Shown here in pieces: positions 1 to 11,800 of a stretch of 64,000 nt of DNA. A program made the position numbers and the translations under genes. How positions within the stretch are numbered: the stretch's first letter is position 1; each line of letters begins with the position of its first letter. The stretch comes from Symsagittifera roscoffensis (taxonomy: Eukaryota > Xenacoelomorpha > Acoela > Convolutidae), in contig NC_087065.1 of the NCBI RefSeq assembly GCF_963678635.1, forward strand, positions 26,247,254 through 26,311,253, in the 5' to 3' direction. Below the pieces are notes generated by a model. It saw nothing but the letters and a program-made list of their open reading frames with translations. It did not search any database and was not told where the DNA came from.

Positions 1-1592
1 TATGATTATCATTGTTATCATGATTATGATGATTATTATGATTATGATTATGATGATTATAATGATAATTATTATTGCTAGTCTCAATTAACTCTGGAAT
101 TACTAAATTAATATAAATTTTTCAAAAAGGTACTGATGCGGAAAAAAACACATAATTTTCAATATGTCTCAAAATATCATTAAAAGGACATTTACCAAGT
201 CATTAGCTAATTCATTTCAAAAAACTTAGTGCAAGTGAGGTTAAAACATTTTCGTTTGATTGAGTTGTCAATTTCAGAATTCGCCCGGGTGTTATGGAAA
301 ATTGCACGAAAACAAAAAATGGAGCAAAAGGTCAAATACTTCTTCATTCTATGGCTAATTCCTCATTAGAAACGGGAAAGTTAGCTTATTTTGGAAAACA
401 CCATTAGTTTGTTTTTTGGTAGAAACCTTAATCGCAGATTTGGCATCGAAGTTTTCGATAAAACCAAAAAAAAATTCTTTTAACAGAAAAACAGACTTTT
501 GCTAAGTCAAACATTACTTTTTTTTACAAAATTTTCACTTTTGAACCCTTAAACTTAGAATCGGTCGGAAAGGTAATTTTTGAGAAAAATCGAAAAGTTT
601 CCAAACAACGGTCATAGTTATAAATTTTGACTTCTCCAAAAGCCTCAACTTTCTAAAAATAAATTAGGGGGTAGCCCCCGTAGCAAGGAGGCTTCCCACA
701 ACTTGTTGTTTTGATTAAACCCTTAAAAACTGGTTAGTTAGGTTACCTTTTGAGAAACGGCGAAAAGATTTGCCGCTTCCGCAGGATAAATTCTCGCATC
801 GGTTCTTTCGATTGAACCCTTTATCTCAGATTTGATAGGGTAGTGCTTAAGAAAAATCAAGAAATTTTACAGGCCATTATCCCTATAAACGGATAAACCC
901 GCTTTTAATGTGAGTCATCTCGCATCCTGTTGTTCCGATTAAACCCTTGATATCAGATTTTGCAGTGTAGTTTTTCAGAAGACAAAACATTCAAGAAACG
1001 GCTAAAAAGTAAAAAAAAAGAGTTTTCCGAAAGTCGGTAATGCATAAAAAAATGGAAATGCTGTGAAACTTTGTACAAACTGTTGTTTCGATTGTACTCA
1101 AAAATTCAGATTTGTTAGGGCAGTTTTTGAGAGAAATCAGAGCGTTTAAAAAAATGAATTGGTTGTAGCTATTAATGCAGGGGTAGCTTCTCACTACCCG
1201 TTCACTTCATTGAACCCAAAATCTCAGATTTGAGGAATTATTTTTCAGAAATGTCACAATACTTTTAAAAATCTGAAAAAAATCAAAAAAAAAACTTCCG
1301 AGGGTCCTAAATATTTGATTTGAAAATTTTGAGTGTAGGCGTTTTAGAAGTGCTTCCTTAACCCGGTAGTTTTCTAAAATATGGAAATCAAATCTAAAAT
1401 TCTGGCTTAAAAATCTCCGTAACAGAATTTTTCGAAGACTGCCGTAAGTGGGGTAGTGTGAAAAGAGACTAGGAGTTTATGCATGCAGACAGGGTTTGAT
1501 CCTTCGTTTTAGAAATTCGAAAAAGTAGTTTTGGAGACTTTTGAAAAATAGAAAAAAAATTTTTACTAACCAACTGACAGTCGGAAAAGAGT
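1..1592. repeat. 1.6-kb direct repeat R1, copy 1
   Basis: This block is nearly identical to 5660-7265 (offset about 5659), with only scattered substitutions and A-run length changes. It starts inside a (GATTAT)-rich microsatellite. Most of it (about 400-1480) is made of degenerate units in which phrases such as 'ttgaaccctta..ctcagattt' and 'agggtagtttttgagaaaaatc' recur every 120-150 bases. Homology between the copies stops abruptly after 'cagtcggaaaagagt'. Copy 1 touches the window edge, so its left limit is unknown. No credible protein is encoded. Confidence 0.9.
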
Positions 1593-1615
1593 CTGGAAAT
1601 ATGCAGTTTAAAAAA

Positions 1616-1675
1616 AGGGTCGTGGCCGAATTGGATTAAAGAGCTTTTGCCTTTCCAGACGTTTTTGTAACATTT
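1616..1675 (-). repeat. Relic of tRNA-derived SINE (family 1)
   Basis: Read on the minus strand, this short stretch matches the tRNA-like head of the SINE at 22195-22455, sharing 'ttttgcctttccag' and the following 'cgtttttgtaac' region. It is decayed and lies directly right of repeat R1 copy 1. No functional tRNA can be folded from it. Confidence 0.4.
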
Positions 1676-2111
1676 AGTCTAAGCATGATAGAGTTTTTAA
1701 AAAAAATTATATAAATCAAGATACCAAATGATTCAAGTGATGTTGTTATACAAGTCGTAAACCTACATTCAAGTCCATTTTCCGAATTGATACATTTGTT
1801 AGTCTAAAGCGTTTTCGAAAAAATTTAAAAATATAGTACAATAGAGTAGTTTTTCGAAAAAAAAACAATAACGCAATTTTCGGGGAATTTTTTTTTAAAA
1901 TTGCCACAGTTTCTGAAATTTGTATTTTTATCTCAGAATTTAGTGCGTTTTATTGTGATAAAACATTTGAGTAGTTTCTGGTTCCTGACTTTGCGTGAAA
2001 TATGACGAACTTGAAGTTCTTCTAATGTTTGTTAAGCAAACCAGCTATAAAATTGCATGCATTTCAGTTTAAGCCCAGTGTTGTGCAAAATTTTTATCAA
2101 AAAAATTGGAA

Positions 2112-2985
2112 AAATGAATGCATTAGAGTGATTTTTAGGAATTATGATTAGACAATTTTGGGGCAAATTTTCAGTTTCTGAAATGCTTCTTTTCCGCTCA
2201 AAATTTAACGCGTGTCAATTGGATTAATTAATTACCTCAACTTATGAAATTTTTTGTGGTTTATGCAAGCGTAACCTAAACTTTCTTCTTATGTCACCTG
2301 ATCAAATCAGCTACAGAAGTTCAAGCATTTCAGTTTATGCCCAGCATTGTGCACAATTATGTTTCAAAAAAATTCATGCATTAAAGTGATTTTTGAAAAA
2401 ATCAATCAGGAAATTTTGGGGCAGTCTTCTAAAAACTGCCAACTATTTCTGAAACGTTTTTTTTTCTCAGCTCAAAATTTTACTTGTTTTTTTGGCTTAA
2501 TGGCTTAAGCTTTTGAACTTCTTTTCACTTTACTTTTGAGGCAACAGCAACTAATTTGGAAAATTATTAAGTTTAGAAAATTATTAAGACTAATGCCGAA
2601 TATGTCAGCTCCGGTTATTCAGGCAGTCACTTCTCGTACACAAATTGCGTCACAGGACTCTTTGGCTGTACTCCTCGGCTGGGTTTTTTTTCCGAATATC
2701 AAACTCCAGCTGCTCATTTTGCGCATTTAGTGTGAAGTTAACATCCAAACTTGTGAAGACAAAGGCCCAGGGCTCGACAAGGCCAGCAACTCATTTTGAA
2801 AATGAAATTATTTTTCCAATAAGAATTATAATTGATCGAAGATTGTTTGTCAGTCAATGTTTGTCGGCTCAATTTCCGCTTACATTTGGAACGATAAGGA
2901 TACTGCGCGTAAATTAGATTTCTCCGCTTAACCTACTGTTAAAAATCGTTGCTTGTTACAATTTGTCGCCTGTTACGAAATGCAT
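2112..2985 (+). repeat. Foldback element, left arm
   Basis: The reverse complement of this arm recurs at 3179-4306, giving a very long inverted repeat around a spacer of about 190 bases. The inner end ('cttaacctactgttaaaaatcgt') and the outer end (around 'gaatgcattagagtgatttt') both match well. Inside the arm, a ~130-base phrase containing 'gcatttcagttta.gcccag' occurs twice in direct orientation. Short ORFs in the two arms are translations of this repeat, not genes. Confidence 0.85.
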
Positions 2986-3178
2986 TCAAGTTTTTTTAGC
3001 AATGAGATTGTTATGGAAAGCCACGTTTTCATCAACAGCATCAACAGTTTAAGTTTGTAGCAGAGGTTCTCCGTTTTCATGCAAAAGAGTTATAATTTAT
3101 TTTATTTTGAATCTCTGGTATGTGTCTGTCTGCAGAATTGTTTTTTTCTTACCTTGAGGCGGCAATTGGTAACAAGCG

Positions 3179-4306
3179 ACATTTCGTAACAGGTGACAAA
3201 CTGCAACAAGCAACGATTTTTAACAGTAGGTTAAGCGGGAAAATCTAATTTACGCGCAGTATCCCTATCGTTCCGAATGTAAGCGGAAATTGAGCCGACA
3301 AACATTGACTGACAAACAATCTTCGATCAATTATATTTCTTATTGGAAAAATAATTTCATTTTCAAAATGAGTTGCTGACCTTGTCGAGCCCCGGGCCTT
3401 TGTCTTCACAAGTTTGGATGTTAACTTTACACTAAATGCGCAAAATGAGCAGCTGGAGTTTGATATTCGGAAAAAAACCCAGCCGAGGAGTACAGCCAAA
3501 GAGTCCTGTGACGCAATTTGTGTACGAGAAGTGACTGCCTGAACAACCGGAGCTGACGTATTCGGCATTAGTCTTAGTAATTTTCGAAACTTATTCCAAC
3601 TTAGTTGCCGTTGTCCTAAATGTAAAGTGAGAAGGTGAAAAGCAGTTCAAAAGGTTAAGCGATTAATGAGATTGTTCCGGAATCAAAGCCTAACAAATTA
3701 ATGTAAGTTATCGCCATGGATCAGGATTGGTTAGTTTAAAATATTTTACAGTGATAGTTATCAAGAATATCATTGGATAAACTAAATGTTGTTTTAAACT
3801 TGTTCCATTAATATTTAACATCACGAAAGTCAAATTAGTACCATGCTTACAAATTATAAAGTGGGCAAAGTTAGTATAACCTTCAAGAACCTAAAATTTT
3901 ATTACCTTTTGTTGGACAATCTGATTAAAAAAACAAGAAAAAATTTTGAGCTGAGAAAAAAACATTCAGAATTAGTTTGCAGTTTTTAGAAAACTGCCCC
4001 AAAATTGACTGATTGATTTTTTCAAAAATCACTTTTATGCATGAATTTTTTTGAATCATACTTGTGCACAAGGCTGGGCATAAACTGAAATGCTTGAAAT
4101 TCTGTAGCTGATTTGATCAGGTGGCATTAGAATAATTTTTAGGTTAGGTTTATTTCAAGCAACGACAGGAACCACAAAAGTTGGGGTAATTAATTAATCC
4201 CATTGAAACGCGTTAAATTTTGAGCTGAAAAGAAGCATTTCAGAAACTGAAAAATTGCCCAAAAATTGTCTAATTATAATTCCCAAAAATCACTATAATG
4301 CATTCA
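3179..4306 (-). repeat. Foldback element, right arm
   Basis: This is the inverted partner of 2112-2985. It is longer because about 270 bases (roughly 3660-3930) have no counterpart in the left arm, so either an insertion here or a deletion there has occurred. The whole foldback structure sits between the two copies of the 1.6-kb direct repeat R1. Such structures are typical of foldback DNA transposons or large non-autonomous elements, but no transposase is present. Confidence 0.8.
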
Positions 4307-4955
4307 TAAAATATCAAGAAACGTAATTATAAACTTTATCGAAGGGCGTTATTAAATTTAATGCAAACGAAAACTTAATATGAATTGTCTAAGTATTCTG
4401 AATTGTCGTTATCAACTACGCAAGAGAACGCTGGAAGAAAATTGATAACTAATTTGAAAATATCGAAAATCAATTTTTTAGCATTTTTTACTGAAAAATA
4501 TTGTCAAATATGGCTATGTACAAAAAAGCTTCATGGCTTAACGAAAAATGTATCGCCATTGTTAACTTATTCGTTCGCTTTATTTGCGCTAACTTGTACT
4601 AAAAAAACACTAAATGGTTGCAGGTTTTTCTTGAAGCTGAGAAAAACATATCGTTATTTGTGTTACCCTGCGTCGGAAAAAAATTGTAGTCGGAGCAAAA
4701 TGAAATTTTATTCCGACTAAATTTCCACAAAATTTGAAAAAAGTTTCGTTGCGTGAATTAAGTATTTCTTACTAGCTCAATTAAAACTTAATAGCATGGT
4801 TCTAACAACAGTGGAAGCTGTGGCTGCGCACCGAGAAGCGAAGCCAGAAAATGGCAAAACTTAGCACTAAAAGGTAAAAGCAACGAAAAACATGCTATGT
4901 TCCGGAATCAAAGCCCCACCTCCACATTAGAAGTCTCACTTCCTAGCATTGCCAA
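4307..4955. other. Unassigned AT-rich stretch
   Basis: No recognisable gene. A 111-codon frame on the plus strand (4385-4720) has no domain I recognise and no coding context. The stretch separates the foldback element from the tandem units that follow. Confidence 0.4.
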
Positions 4956-5640
4956 AACAAGGATATTTTAGTTATAAGAATGAGACATAATTCACAACTG
5001 TTCTGTTTTCTAAGTCATCATTCGACAAAAATCTGGTTTGAAATCTTTAGGTTGCCCTCTCAGGCCTACATTAATCATAAACTATTGAGCTACACTTTTG
5101 TGCATATGTTTGGCTTTAAAACATTTTATTATGATTATTTTTATGATAATTATTACGATTATTATGATTATTATCGTGATTAAGATTATGATTATCCTTA
5201 TTATGATTATTTTTGCTAGGGTCTCATTTAACGCTGGAGTTACTAATTTAAAGTTAAATTTAAAAATGTACTGAAGTGGAAGGTAATGCGTAGTTTTTAA
5301 AATGTCTCAAAATTTAAAATATCATAAAAAAAGATATTAGTAGATTAGACGTCACACGTCCTAGTATATGCGCGACGGCTCCTTGGTAAAATTTGAACAC
5401 TAGGAAATGAAAACTTCAAAACTACCGAAACAATGATGTTTTAATTATAAGAATGAGATATACTTCACAAATGTTCTGTTTTTTGAGGCATCTCTTTTCA
5501 GATTTTGTTTGAAAACTTTAGGATTCCCTCTCAAACCTACATTAATCATAATATATTGAGCTAAGTCTTTGTTCATATGTTTGGCTTTAAAAAAATTTAT
5601 TATTATGATTATTATGATTAATTTTTTTTTACTATTCTGA
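4956..5640 (+). repeat. Two tandem ~465-bp units ending in (GATTAT)n
   Basis: The sequence from 'ttataagaatgagacata' (about 4974) to the microsatellite near 5215 is repeated, diverged, from about 5448 to the microsatellite near 5735. Both units share 'tacattaatcataa', 'catatgtttggcttt' and end in a GATTAT/TTATTATGA tract. The second unit runs directly into repeat R1 copy 2, so R1 is probably the next part of the same tandemly arranged element. Confidence 0.7.
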
Positions 5641-5735
5641 TTATTATGATTATAACGATTATGATTATCATTGTTATCATGATTATGATGATTATTATGA
5701 TTATGATTATGATGATTATAATGATAATTATTATT
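5596..5735. repeat. (GATTAT)n / (TTATGA)n microsatellite
   Basis: Imperfect array of GATTAT, TATGAT and TTATTA motifs. The same array type opens the window (1-78) and occurs at 5135-5215, each time followed by 'tgctag..tctcatttaac.ctggag..acta'. Confidence 0.8.
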
Positions 5736-7265
5736 GCTAGTCTCAATTAACTCTGGAAGTACTAAATTAATATAAATTTTTCAAAAAGGTACTGATGCGG
5801 AAAAAAAACACAATAAAAAACAATAATTTTCAATATGTCTCAAAACATCATTAAAAGGACATTTACCAAGTCATTAGCTAATTCATTTCAAAAAACTTAG
5901 TGCAAGTGAGGTTAAAACATTTTCGTTTGATTGAGTTGTTAATTGCAGAATTCGCCCGGGGGTTATGGAAAATTGCACGAAGACAAAAAATGGAGCAAAA
6001 GGTCAAATACTTCTTCATTCTATGGCTAATTCCTCATTAGAAACGGGAAAGTTAGCTTATTTTGGAAAACACCATTAGTTTGTTTTTTTGGTAGAAACCT
6101 TAATCGCAGATTTGGCATCGTAGTTTTCGATAAAACCAAAAAAAATTCTTTTAACAGAAAAACAGACTTTTGCTAAGTCAAACATTACTTTTTTACAAAA
6201 AATTTTCACTTTTGAACCCTTAAACTTAGAATCGGTCGGCAAGGTACTTTTTTGAGAAAAATCGAAAAGTTTCCAAACCAACGGTCATAGTTACAAATTT
6301 TGACTTCTCCAAAAGTCTCAACTTTCTAAAAATAAATTAGGGGGTAGCCCCCGTAGCAAGGAGGCTTCCCACAACTTGTTGTTTTGATTAAACCCTTAAA
6401 AACTGGTTAGGTAGGGTACCTTTTGAGAAACAGCGAAAAGATTTGCCGCTTCCGCAGGATAAATTTTCGCATCGGTTCTTTCGATTGAACCCTTTATCTC
6501 AGATTTGATAAGGTAGTGTTTAAGAAAAATCAAGAAATTTTTCAGGCCATTATCCCTATAAACGGACAAACCCGCTTTTAATGTGAGTCATCTCGCATCC
6601 TGTTGTTCCGATTAAACCCTTGATATCAGATTTTGCAGTGTAGTTTTTCAGAAGACAAAACATTCAAGAAACGGCTAAAAAGTAAAAAAAAAAAAGAGTT
6701 TTCCGAAAGTCGGTAATGCGTAAAAAAATGGAAATGCTGTGAAACTTTGTACAAACTGTTGTTTCGATTGTACTCAAAAATTCAGATTTGTTAGGGCAGT
6801 TTTTGAGAGAAATCAGAGCGTTTAAAAAAATGAATTGGTTGTAGCTATTAATGCAGGGGTAGCTTCTCACTACCCGTTCACTTCATTGAACCCAAAATCT
6901 CAGATTTGAGGAATTATTTTTCAGAAATGTCACAATACTTTCAAAAATCTGAAAAAAATCAAAAAAAACTTCCGAGGGTCCTAAATATTTGAATTGAAAA
7001 TTTTGAGTGTAGGCGTTTCAGAAGTGCTTCCTTAACCCGGTAGTTTTCTAAAATATGGAAATCAAATCTAAAATTCTGGCTTAAAAATCTCCGTAACAGA
7101 ATTTTTCGAAGACTGCCGTAAGTGGGGTAGTGTGAAAAGAGACTAGGAGTTTATGCATGCAGACAGGGTTTGATACTTCGTTTTAGAAATTCGAAAAAGT
7201 AGTTTTGGAGACTTTTGAAAAATAGAAAAAAAAATTCACTAACCAACTGACAGTCGGAAAAGAGT
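5660..7265. repeat. 1.6-kb direct repeat R1, copy 2
   Basis: Near-identical copy of 1-1592. It contains the same string of degenerate ~120-150-base units with 'cagatttg.tagggtagttttt' cores. To its right the sequence departs from copy 1 and enters a SINE-like repeat at 7266. The high similarity of the two copies, compared with the strongly diverged internal units, indicates a recent duplication or the two ends of one young element. Confidence 0.9.
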
Positions 7266-7742
7266 AATGAACGCAAGAAAACAGAAAAAAAAACTGATTG
7301 TTTTTTTCGAAACTTAAAGCAAAAATAAAACTCTTCAAAGCTCTTTTATTTTCAAAAACAAATTATGATTGGTGCTTTTTTGATAAAATTAACCCAATTT
7401 GAGAAAAATGGATCAATAGGTAAATTTTTATTTCCTCTGGGACATCTGATAATTAAAATCCAATTTCGAAACTAGAAGTCGCTCAGGTTTTTCATTACCT
7501 TTACACTTTAGCTGTTCGATAGTGTAGTTTGCTTTCCTTTCACGCGGAGGCGAAGCAGCGCTTCGCAAATACTAGCAAAAACACAATAAAAACATCTCTA
7601 CAAAATGCAATAAGAAAAAAAAAGAACTAAGCCTCGAATTAGTAAAAATGCGGCTAAGTCCCGAATTCGATCTGCGGCCTCAAGAATATGAGTTTCACGC
7701 ACCAATCACTCCAAGCATCAACGCTTAATAAATCACAAATCC
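7266..7742 (-). repeat. SINE-like repeat, family 2
   Basis: Shares three blocks in the same order with 11580-12960: an AT-rich block, a perfect hairpin (GCGAAGC 7550-7556 / GCTTCGC 7560-7566), and a tRNA-like block at about 7660-7735. On the minus strand the last block has a B-box-like 'agatcgaattc' and an A-box-like 'tggagtgattggtgc'. The segment 'aagcctcgaat.ag' before the tRNA-like part is conserved in both copies. This is inferred to be a Pol III SINE with a class-II-type tRNA-related part. Confidence 0.6.
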
Positions 7743-7921
7743 TAGCCATAAAAAAAGCAGAGAAAGGTGCTATGAAATTTTCAATGCTACAGATCGTGAT
7801 TATAGCCAAAGTTCCATCAAATAATTTAACACTTTCCACTTTCAATGAACGCTTTTATTTGCGAATGAGGTTAGAAAAAAGAAGGTTCGTACTAATACAC
7901 TAACTCTCGCAAACTCGCAAG

Positions 7922-8386
7922 TGTTAAAAAAGAACAGGAAATTGGAAAAATTTGCAAATTTGAAACTCTCGTAAGAAGTCGCGAGCCGTATACCCCTTTG
8001 CTTTCGCCAAGATTATTAAAAAACAAAATTCGCTAATTGAAATGATTTTGTAAAATTGGAAGTTATATAGCCCTCTAGTGGCGCTAATACTTTAATTGAC
8101 TCAGGGACAAAAACATACCTCAAACCTTATCGTTTCAAAATTTTTGGCTTTCTTGGCTTGATGGAAAGCACTTTTCATTATTTAACTTTTTCAAAATGAT
8201 GATCAAAATGATGACGACAGTTTTGTTTGTTCAAAAATAGTTACCCAAACGGAGAAATTTGTGAACAAAATTTGTGGACAAAGGCTATTAAAAAATGGAA
8301 ACCAATTAACGTCATTTTTCCAGGTCAAGCTGGGTTAGTAATAAACAAAACTATCAAGTTAGCAAATATCTTTTGTAGTTCTCAGT
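7922..8386. other. 3' flank of the carboxylesterase gene
   Basis: AT-rich, with no ORF I can support. On the minus strand this is downstream of the esterase stop codon and would contain its 3' UTR. I did not identify a convincing polyadenylation signal. Confidence 0.4.
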
Positions 8387-8879
8387 TCAGTATTTATTGG
8401 GAGCCATTAATAGCATGGCTGATGCAGTAATAGTCTTAAATGCTAGTGCTTTTCTTTTCGGTAGCAGACAATCGCTACCTACAGGTGTCAACCCATCAGC
8501 CGTTATTTTATTCACAGTTTTTTTCGTCGTTTCATATCTAACCAATGGAAATTGAGACAAGTCGTCGCTTTTCACGAAAGAAGCTAACATAGTTGTGCAC
8601 GTTTCGTTCACGCGTTTGTCAGACTCGCACGGATCCATCAGATAAGATTTCTTTTCGGCCAAGTTAAACAGAAACGGAATGTCTAGGGAGTGAAACGATC
8701 CAAAGTGCATCGGCACTTCCGCTTCCGGGAACAAGTCTTTGTGTCTTGTTGGACATTTGTAGTCAAATAAGTAAACAAAAACAGGCAAGTTGGGTATACT
8801 AGAGATTTCATCAAGCAGTTCTCTAAGTGGTTGATAGAACACCTTTTCTCCAAAGAATTCCGAAAAAATCTGTCTGCAC
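8387..8879 (-). CDS. Carboxylesterase exon 4 (C-terminal)
   Basis: Acceptor 'ttgttttcag'. Encodes 163 residues with the catalytic His in MHFGSFHSLDIPF and the C-terminal helix region (family: TMLANFAKTG; here TMLASFVKSD). Stop at 8387-8389. No C-terminal GPI or membrane anchor sequence is seen. Confidence 0.87.
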
Positions 8880-11800
8880 CTGAAAACAAATAATGGAAAT
8901 GCTCAATTTTTTGGTTAATTTTCAAATTTTTTAGATTGCGCTTAAAAAAATTGGAGCTGGAGTTGTAATATCGTTAATTTTGCCTCAAACTTCTTTAGAT
9001 AATGATTTATCTATGATATAAATTTAAATGTAATTATCTTCTCGTGAGTTGCACGTTGCACTCGAAGGACTAAAACTGAACGAAAGAACAATACTTTTCT
9101 TTTGTTCCAGAACAAAGTGACTCTTACCATGTGGGTTTTGTAATATCCTTCCTGGGAAAAATCATGTCTGAAAACATGGTGCCTTCGTCTGAAGCTACTC
9201 CCAGCAGAAGTGGCTTTTGCGCCATTCTGGATTTCGATGGCAGCTTCTCCTCTTCGAACTCATCCACTGGAATAAAACTCACACTCTGGTCCACTTTTGT
9301 TTGTGTTATGAAGTCCTGAAGGCCAAATTCAAGCAAAAAAAAATTTGTTTTAATTTGGTTTAATTAAGACTTGTTTGCGGTATTTCAAGACTTGTTTGCG
9401 GTATTTGGTTTAAAAAAACCGTACTGCGCTATTTCAAGTATTTATTGCAAAAGTAACTTGAAACATAGCCAACCGACGCATGGAAAAGAGGCAATGAGAA
9501 CAAAGAAATAGGGAAAAAAACTGACTCGTTTTTTGAAAAGACTTCAACTTTGGAGCTTTTAAGAAAAAAAATAAATGACCTTAAGACTCTTTGAATTTCA
9601 AGAGCAAAGGATGATTGGCACAATTTTGATAAAAAATAACTCAATTTGAGAAAACTGAAGTCTTAGTAGTTAAAGTTTTTCTTGCGCTGAAAAATCTGAA
9701 AATAAATTCCACTTTGAATCACCTTTACTGCGCCAGTTCGTCTTTCGTTATGGGAGACCGAATTTTTCTTGCCTTTAAACAAATGAACTTGAATGAAACC
9801 CAAAGAGGGCATATATAGCTAAAGGCATGCATAAATGCATTATTATCGAATGCACTTCTGTAAAATATTAGAGCATTTTTAGACTTCCTGAAAAAAAAAA
9901 AAAAAAAAAATCTTCACGCCCTATATAAGAAACTGAACTACGTTCATCGACTATTAATCAATGCGCAAGAGGGTCTTGGAATGACATAGGCGTTCGAGAA
10001 AGCAGAAAATGACTGATACTTTTTGTTTTCCGGACCGAATTGTGAAACTCGGAGCAAAATTACCGAAAAAAGAGAAAATGTTATGGCAGGGTAGAATTTG
10101 AAAGTGTGGTGACTTGACTCGGATTGCAATTCAAGGAAACCTTTACTCTGAGCTTCCACGTAAGTCTTAATCAAAACTTCTGCGCCAATTTTTTACGCAA
10201 CAATAAAATACATTTAGAGTTGGAGTCTCCATAAACCACGCTGACTACCTTTTATGATTAGAAAAGTTTACTAATTACCAATTTCTCCCAACTCATTTTT
10301 ATGCGTTGAAAAAATATGTATTGGTCTTTGATTCGATGTAACTTTGGCTTGAATTTGCCTTTCCTTGATTTTATCTACTGACAGGTTTATGAAAAAGTCT
10401 CGAACTTGTTCAGCCGTTGGGTTCTTTGGTCCTCCCAGCATTTTGAGGGCCTTGAGTGTCTTTTTATAGTGATCATTCCTGTAGAAGCGACTCCATAATC
10501 TGTTCACTGTGCCACTGGATGCAAAGGCACGTGCGAAGTATTTGCTGCTTTCAGGTGACAATGTGTGGTAGTGAACACTGGCTCCTCCTGTTTGAAAAAA
10601 AAACTACCATAAACTCAATGCAAAAAAAAAACGAACAACTTATTTTTGATGGTTATATTCAGTTTTTTTGGCCCAAAATGTGTCCTCACGGCATAAGAAG
10701 TTCCTGTTTCCACTCAGATTTTATCACTCGAATTTTGAAGACAAAATATAGTGTTTCTTTGCACTATTCTTTCAAAAACTCAGTTTCTCGGAAGGTATTT
10801 GAGATACAGACTTGAAATTTCGCAAGAATATAGCTCAATGACGGGTTGTTCAACCGGATTACTAGTGTCCAGTTGATCCAATAAGTGGTGCTGAAAACGC
10901 CTCAGTTTTGACATCGACATTATTGCATCCTTTTTCGAGTATTATCAGTGGCTCTTCTGCACTCCAATAGTGAAACACGTTAGGCAATTCCCTCCACAAA
11001 TACGCACCGAGTATTCTGACCATTCGTGGTTTAGTCCAAGACATCATTTCATCCCGAACAGAACTTTGCACTGGAAAAACGGACCTTTCACAGGAAATCA
11101 CATAGAAAAAGTCTGTTTCTGGTGGGGTGTATGTTTGCTTGAATTTATGAACAATAAAGGATGTGTATGGTTAAAATTAGGAATTTGCGACAAAGAAGCC
11201 ACCTGGTTGAGACAAAAAATCAAATAAGGACATGATTTTTTGATAGAACTGTCTGAGTGCTCACTAAAAAACAGCCGAATCAGGTCCACAGATGACTCCT
11301 AGAGGGAACTTGCAGAGTTTTCGGTGCGCCTTTTTTTTCAGTGGCAATGCCGTTTTTTCGAACTTTTGCTCATCTCAAACGAAATTCTGGAGGCCGTATC
11401 TGTACTTGTCTACCAGTAATTGAACAAAACCGGAGGTGATTGGAAATTCGGATGGAAAAGAATACATTGCGAATCACTTTACAATGATAATTTTATGATC
11501 CGTTGTAAAAGATTCGATATCACTAACTTAAACTAAGCCACGCTTAAATCGAAAGAATCGTAGTAGTTTCTTAAGCAATCACATGCTAAGAAGCACCTTG
11601 CATATCACGTTGAAGCTCTTTTTTATTCAAGAAATGTTCATAATTTCACCCTTTTTCGAAAGTTATCTCAATTTTTTTAAGAGCAATAGTTTTTTTTTTA
11701 TTACTGCGCTAGGAATTCAGAAAATTAGTCCAACATCGAAACAAGAAATCATTCAAATTTTTCTACCCCTTTAAATTTTTCGGTAGTGGAGCTTCCCTCT

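Noticed and set aside
2645-3568. Two similar ORFs (2645-2917 plus, 3245-3568 minus) that could be taken for a conserved gene pair
   Set aside because: They are translations of the two arms of one inverted repeat; no domain and no codon bias.
4385-4720. 111-codon plus-strand ORF
   Set aside because: No recognisable domain and AT-rich composition like the surrounding non-coding DNA.
991-6870. Nearly identical 67-68-codon minus-strand ORFs at 991-1194 and 6664-6870
   Set aside because: They lie in the tandem part of direct repeat R1 and their similarity only reflects that repeat.
9944-10174. Minus-strand frame (FLELQSESSHHTFKF) as the missing esterase exon
   Set aside because: It lies in the right intron, but I found no splice-site pair giving the needed 3n+2 length without stops.
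10862-11101. 79-codon minus-strand frame in esterase intron 1 as an extra exon
   Set aside because: No similarity to the esterase family, and exons 1 and 2 already join in frame across it.
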